Source: Porogramme epimiltina (Eukaryota > Basidiomycota > Agaricomycetes > Polyporales > Polyporaceae). Taken from it: DNA of 24,826 nucleotides. Under the pieces are notes generated by a model, which ran no database searches, was not told the origin of the DNA, and worked only from the letters and a program-made list of their open reading frames with translations. Position 1 is the first letter of the stretch. Each line of letters starts with the position of its first letter. The stretch lies in NCBI GenBank assembly GCA_900155495.1, contig FTLJ01000049.1, positions 1 to 24,826 of the forward strand, in the 5' to 3' direction. Below are positions 20,203-24,826 of this stretch, in pieces. A program made the translations under genes and the position numbers.

Positions 20203-23200
20203 GCAGGCGCGTCGTGGGCCCCTCGCCGTGGTAAACGGTTCCCCGCGCGGTACACAGCCCAGGCTCTCGGCCTCAGTCGGCGACCGCACTTTTTATTTTC
20301 GTGGGGCGAGAGGCTATTTATCTGGTATATTCCTGGGCGCGGCCGTGCGAATTCCGACGCACCGGCTGTGCCCTCTTCTAAGTATTCTGTCTATTTACGA
20401 CCTGCTACGACCATTATGAAGGAGGGGAAACGTCGGGGATGACGCGATGAGTGGGCGACGTGGGCGACGTCGGGCTTATGGTTCTATGTATCACTTCGCC
20501 GAACGGCGGGTGTGGGACGGAGAAAGTAGAGTTTAGGGGTTGGGTAGAATCGTTTGTAACTTTAGACGTATGCTCACCGTAGCAATACGAAATGTGTTGT
20601 ACATCTATCTACCGAGGCCGGGTCTTCCCATTCGAGCAAGTCCCACAGGAAAACCCTACAAAGTGCCGATCACACGCAATGGTAGCGACGAGTGACGCAC
20701 AACATAGAATTCACCGTGTTCCCTTCATCGTTGGCTTTAGGCACAGGGATTTCCTTTCCCTATGTCTTCCAAAAGTCAAACGACCCTGAACTTCTCTTTC
20801 ATCACCGCATCGGGCGACGGCTATGGCGTCAAGGGTCGAGCTTGAGCGCGGTTGTAAAAACACAGTTTGTTGAGCTAGGACGTATCATTAAACTCTCCGA
20901 CACAGACCGGAACGATTCAAGTCGCATCGAACGGTACCCGGAACGCACCAGCCCAACCACGTTGAAACATACTCTAGGCTCTGTAGGGTCTACCGCCTCG
21001 CGCCCATATAGAGCTTTGACATCAGAGCGACCACGGTGCACCTGCCGAACAAAGGCGTCAAGTTAATTTCCGCCAGAATCTCTATACCACCAAGAGCATC
21101 GTGTACACATATGGGCGCACGCAAAACCTCGAGTTGATGCGCGGTCGATGATCTCCGGCTTTTAGGTGTCGCCGTACCTTTCGGATATGACGTCCAGGCA
21201 TCCCATGGTGTGTCATCCCCGAGCACGCTACATTCATAACCCATCAATAACGGTGAAGTACGGGCAGCCCGCCGACTGTTAGAACATACTTCTGTTAAGG
21301 GTTTGCTGCTTCCTCAGCCGACCTTCCTCCAATTAACCACTATCTCAAGGTGTGGAGTTCTCGAGCACAACCTCAGGCGCCGACAAGACAACACAATTTT
21401 CGGGGCTCGAGCCCGCCCCCTCGGGACCCTGGAAGGAGCCTGTCGGATACAATCATCAGCTGAGCGACTCTCTCAGGCGTGGGCCACGCACGCCCACCGT
21501 AACACCCGGAAGTAGGAGCCTTCCAGTTCTCCCGCCCTCTCGTGCGTTCCACCGGTCGGACACGGGCGGCGGGGTGCAGGGAGCTTAACAGACACGGAGC
21601 CAGTACTATGACCCCCCTCGATGCGGAAAACGGGCACGGATCGACCGGTTCATGGCGTGTTCCCCCTATGGACGGAGCCGCGTTAATCGGGCATGCACCG
21701 ACACCATCCAACGATGCAGTCACGGTACACATACCTTGATCCTCGGAGATTTGTATCAGTGCGTCCGATATAGCCCATTCTCCAGCAGAGACTTAGGCAA
21801 TCCATAGGATGATTCTGGAATGACTCGGTTCTCCAAAATCCACTGGTGGTGCACCCGCTCTGCATCCATGTCTGTTGAATGTTGCATGCTTCGGAGAACC
21901 GGTAAGCCTGCGACATTAAACTCACCATGGTGGGCACAAACCGACAAATGGTCGTTTCGGACTCCGCTGGCTCACTAGGCGCCTCGAAACCGACACCTCC
22001 TCCCTTGAGGATGGCGTTGAGAGTGCTGCGATCCCACAACGAAGCAGTTAGGACGGTTGGACGGTCCGCCCTCAAACTCAGTCCACGCGGAGCCGTCGGT
22101 CTCTCGTCCGAATGGGTCGAGCTGCTGCGCACATCCCGTATGTCCTGCTGCGCATTGGTGAGTCCTGCAGAAGGTCGTCAGCCGACAGATAATTCGTACA
22201 GCACCGTAACGTGAGCCACGAACCTCTCAAACCATCACTGCACAGCGCGCGGTGCACATGCGACGCTCTTCCGCAGCACCGTTCGGAGGTGCGCAAACGC
22301 TGCTGTGGGCCTGCGGCGCAGGCCCCGCAATGTCCGTCTCGGGACACCCATCCACCCCCGCGCCCCGCTGGGTCGTTCGGGAGCCGCAGTCGCGCGCAGT
22401 ACCCTTCTCTCCGGAAAGCCACACATCGTCGTCTTCGAAGCTCGTCGAGCTCGCGACCGCGTGCCGCCCCGGCGCGCCATATGTCAGTCCATATGTCTTG
22501 TGCGTGGCCCCACGCGAGGGAGATACCAGAGAACCCCACCCCCATAATCATAATCAGGAGAGAGGCCCCTTGCGCGATGTCGATATGTCGTCCCGCGGCG
22601 GCGCCGAGTATCACGTATGTCGAGCGAGTCGCACAGAAGGAACGGCCCAACCGCGCATCACGACAAGGGCGCCGCCGGGCCGAGATGCCGTCCAGGTGCC
22701 TGCCCTCTGTTCCGCGTGGGGGAGACTTCTGTCCGAGCCTACGCCCATGGGCCATCGCCCGCCGGCTCGACGCGGCGCTGAGAACGTATCGCGGGGTGAT
22801 AGATCAGGGCGGCGTGCGTGGACCGGCCACACACGCCGCATCACGTTGACGGGCGTCGGGGACAACGCTTTGAAGCTGTGTGCGGGCTGCACCTGGGCAG
22901 CTGCTGTGGGCGGAGAACGTCACTACGCTCCGAGCGGCCGAGGTTCATGTGACGACATACCACCGGAACGACGGCTTGTAACAAAGTTTTTGGCACTGGG
23001 CGATGGGAGGGGGCCGGAGGCCAGTGTGCCACGCCAAGGCGAGCGTATGTCGGTGGGAGCATTCGCCAAGGATGCCGGTGGGAATCGCGCTGGGCGCAAG
23101 GGGCGAAGATCCAGGGAGGACCACGCCGTCGCCAGCGGTGGCACACCCTCTCGTCGTTAATCCGCCGTACGCAAAACCTGCAAGAGGGCCGCATAAATAT

Positions 23201-23591
23201 AGCGCACCCCTCGCGCCTTGCGGGAGTGTCAATGGCGTGTCCCCGCGCGTTCCACAACCATTTGCCACTGACGTCCTGACACACCTGGCGGTCCTGGGCG
23301 GCACGATGGACGGCGGACGCGCCGTCACAGGAATGTTATTATCCGTGGCGCGCGGAGGTATCCGATTGTAAAACGACAGATAGCGTGACAGACAGAAACT
23401 GTACATCCCATGAGCAGAGAGCGAAAATAAGAGAGGAGGCGGCGGTGGCGGCACGCGCGGCATATAGAGACAGAAAAAGACGGCGCACTAACTAGTGTAC
23501 TATTGTAACGTAATCGTACACCCCAAACACCAGGCACACAGAGCAGCAGCGAGCGGACGTAATAAATACTCTGCCAAGAGCAGGGGCCACA
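20203..23591. other. 3.4 kb gene-poor region
   Basis: No recognisable gene between the chitinase stop and the last gene. 20203-20580 looks like chitinase 3' flank and includes a 9-bp tandem pair (GTGGGCGAC x2, 20451-20468). 20580-22200 is lower in GC with only short frames. 22200-23400 is GC-rich with overlapping frames on both strands, the longest 302 codons (plus, 22252-23160) and 225 codons (minus, 22755-22078), neither carrying a domain I recognise. The minus frame contains one hydrophobic stretch (see findings). 23400-23591 is probably the 3' UTR of the right-hand minus-strand gene. Confidence 0.5.
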
Positions 23592-24494
23592 TCATCGCTC
23601 CCGGGAGCCCATCGACGTGCTGCGTTCCGCGCTCGTGTGCCGCCTCGGCACGTCCTCGTCGCGCGACTGCGACGTCAGGAGGAGCGAGTTGATCGCCATC
23701 GGCTCGCGCGAGCGCGGCGAGCCCCCGCTGCTCTGCGCGGACGACGACGCGGCGGACGAGTACGGCGAGGGCGGGAGGTCCTGCGAGTGCGCGGGGGACG
23801 CGCGCGCGCGGGCGAGGGGCGCGGGCGAGCGGGACGAGCGCCGCCGCTTGCGCGACTGCGGGCTCGAGGGCGCGTAGGTATTTCGGTGCTCCGATGCGGA
23901 GGGCGGAGAGCTGGTCCGGTGCCGCGCTAGCCGCGCGTGGTCGTCGTGCAGCGGGGGCGGTGCGGTCTCGTGCGGGGAGTGGTGGTACGAGGCGGGCGGC
24001 GAGGGGAAGTGGTGGGGGTGCGAGTACGAGTGCCCGTGGTGGCTGTCGTGCATTGCAAGCACGGGCGGAACTGCTTGCAGGTGTGGGGCCTGGTAGGCGT
24101 CCATTAGTGTGCGGTGCAGTGTCGCAAGTGAGGCGAGCCGCTGCAGGGGAGGAATGGTAAGGAGGCGCGCGGTTGCATACGTCACAGACGGACTAACCTG
24201 GTCTTCGGAGCTCTTTGCGTTCAACATGGCAAGGAGCATTTCTCGGTCGCCGTCGCCCCGAGCTTTATATGCCTCCAATATCTCACGGAGCGTGGGCGGA
24301 GGGGGCTGTTTGTTCAGGAGTGAGGATGTATGCGCGCCTGTAGTGGCTGAGGGGCTCACCTGATCCATAACGCGAAGCGAGGAGGCAAGGAGGGCTTTCA
24401 TGGCGGGATCGATGGGGTGGTAGGCGTAGTGGTGGAGTGCGTAGGAGGGCTCGGGCGAGAGGGCGTTGAGCGGTGGGGATGGGAGGGTGGTCAT
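23592..24494 (-). CDS. Hypothetical Ser/Pro/His-rich protein
   Basis: I do not recognise this gene. The model has three minus-strand exons: 24494-24360, 24305-24198, 24140-23592 (263 aa), both junctions in phase 0 with GTGAGC and GTTAGT donors after CAG. Splicing joins two helical-looking blocks into one charged segment, about residues 50-97 (LREILEAYKARGDGDREMLL... then RLASLATLHRTLMDAYQ), which is the best evidence that the gene is real. Next come a His-rich stretch (HDSHHGHSYSHPHH), a basic RKRRRSSRS patch resembling a nuclear localisation signal, and a Ser/Pro/Arg-rich disordered tail to the stop at 23592. The ATG at 24494 is the first in this frame after an upstream in-frame TAA; an acceptor-like CAG just downstream of that TAA suggests a further 5' exon may exist. 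Nuclear location is inferred. Confidence 0.6.
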   Translation of the reverse strand: MTTLPSPPLNALSPEPSYALHHYAYHPIDPAMKALLASSLRVMDQVSPSATTGAHTSSLLNKQPPPPTLREILEAYKARGDGDREMLLAMLNAKSSEDQVSPSVTYATARLLTIPPLQRLASLATLHRTLMDAYQAPHLQAVPPVLAMHDSHHGHSYSHPHHFPSPPASYHHSPHETAPPPLHDDHARLARHRTSSPPSASEHRNTYAPSSPQSRKRRRSSRSPAPLARARASPAHSQDLPPSPYSSAASSSAQSSGGSPRSREPMAINSLLLTSQSRDEDVPRRHTSAERSTSMGSRER

Positions 24495-24826
24495 GGGCCA
24501 AGGCGGGGCAGGCAGGGGCGAGTCGGGCTTGGTGATGAGGCATTTGGAGGCAGGCTGCGTATTTGAGCAAAGCCAAGTCGAAGGACTATCTTTGACACTC
24601 TGTCTCGAGAGTGCAGCAGAGTAAAATTAGAGTGCCAAGACTTGCTCGGAACCCATCCACCCCGCGCCTCCCGCGTCCGCGCCCGCATCTCCTTGGCCCA
24701 CGCGATCCGCCCGCGCGCGCCGCGCGAGTGTGTCGCGGCGCTCGCGGTGCAGCAGCGGCCGCGCAGGGGGAGGCGGTGGGGGTGGGCGCGGGGCGGGGAG
24801 AGGTCTGGGTGGGAGAAGGGGGGGGG
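24495..24826. other. Right-edge region, possible 5' exon or leader
   Basis: Minus-strand upstream DNA of the hypothetical gene. On that strand the outermost 100 bp are C-rich (promoter-like), followed by GC-rich sequence with an ATG at 24688 and then an AT-richer segment with CTAAT and a pyrimidine run leading to CGAGACAG near 24606. This could be the end of an intron joining a first exon around 24640-24700 to the frame used at 24494. I could not find a donor that clearly closes the phase. Confidence 0.3.

Noticed and set aside
22252..23160. 302-codon plus-strand frame
   Set aside because: Starts in an ordinary GC-rich stretch, has Arg/Pro/Gly-skewed composition and no motif; minus frames over it are equally open.
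20203..23591. Decayed transposable element
   Set aside because: No terminal repeats, target-site duplications, reverse-transcriptase or transposase motifs could be seen by eye.

Overview
This window is nuclear DNA of a filamentous fungus, most likely an agaricomycete basidiomycete (a polypore-type genome is my best guess). The grounds are high GC, genes split by many 48-176 bp GT..AG introns, CTGAC/CTAAC-type branch sites, pyrimidine-rich flanks, and protein sequences that read like basidiomycete homologues. No operons, CRISPR arrays, rRNA or tRNA genes, or intact transposons were found.

Layout, left to right. 1-1357 has no gene I can support. A choline kinase lies on the minus strand at 1358-3298. 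3299-6460 is gene-poor and low in complexity. A 16-exon DHA2-type major facilitator transporter lies on the minus strand at 6461-9430, with a TATA box about 86 bp upstream of its ATG. 9523-11168 has no recognisable gene. A mitochondrial DnaJ/Hsp40 (Mdj1 type) lies on the minus strand at 11169-12989, with two CACGTG E-boxes exactly 10 bp apart upstream. 13113-14572 has no recognisable gene. A small intronless SET-domain protein (minus, 14573-15163) shares a 295 bp divergent promoter with the casein kinase 2 catalytic subunit (plus, 15459-16866). A secreted GH18 chitinase with two C-terminal chitin-binding modules, 17 exons including an 8-nt microexon, lies on the plus strand at 17432-20202. 20203-23591 is a 3.4 kb stretch without a recognisable gene. 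An unrecognised Ser/Pro/His-rich protein lies on the minus strand at 23592-24494, and its 5' end may extend further.

For six genes I rebuilt the splice models by hand. At every junction the codon phase closes and the joined protein runs through the family motifs. The genes do not form a pathway: they are housekeeping (choline kinase, CK2 alpha, Mdj1), chromatin or protein methylation (SET), efflux (MFS) and cell-wall chitin turnover (GH18). I found no convincing new multi-gene system. The items most worth a second look are the microexons of the chitinase, the helically phased E-box pair at MDJ1, the two possible C-termini and stop-free 3' half of the transporter, the in-frame hydrophobic extension upstream of CK2 alpha, and the three multi-kilobase gene-poor stretches.
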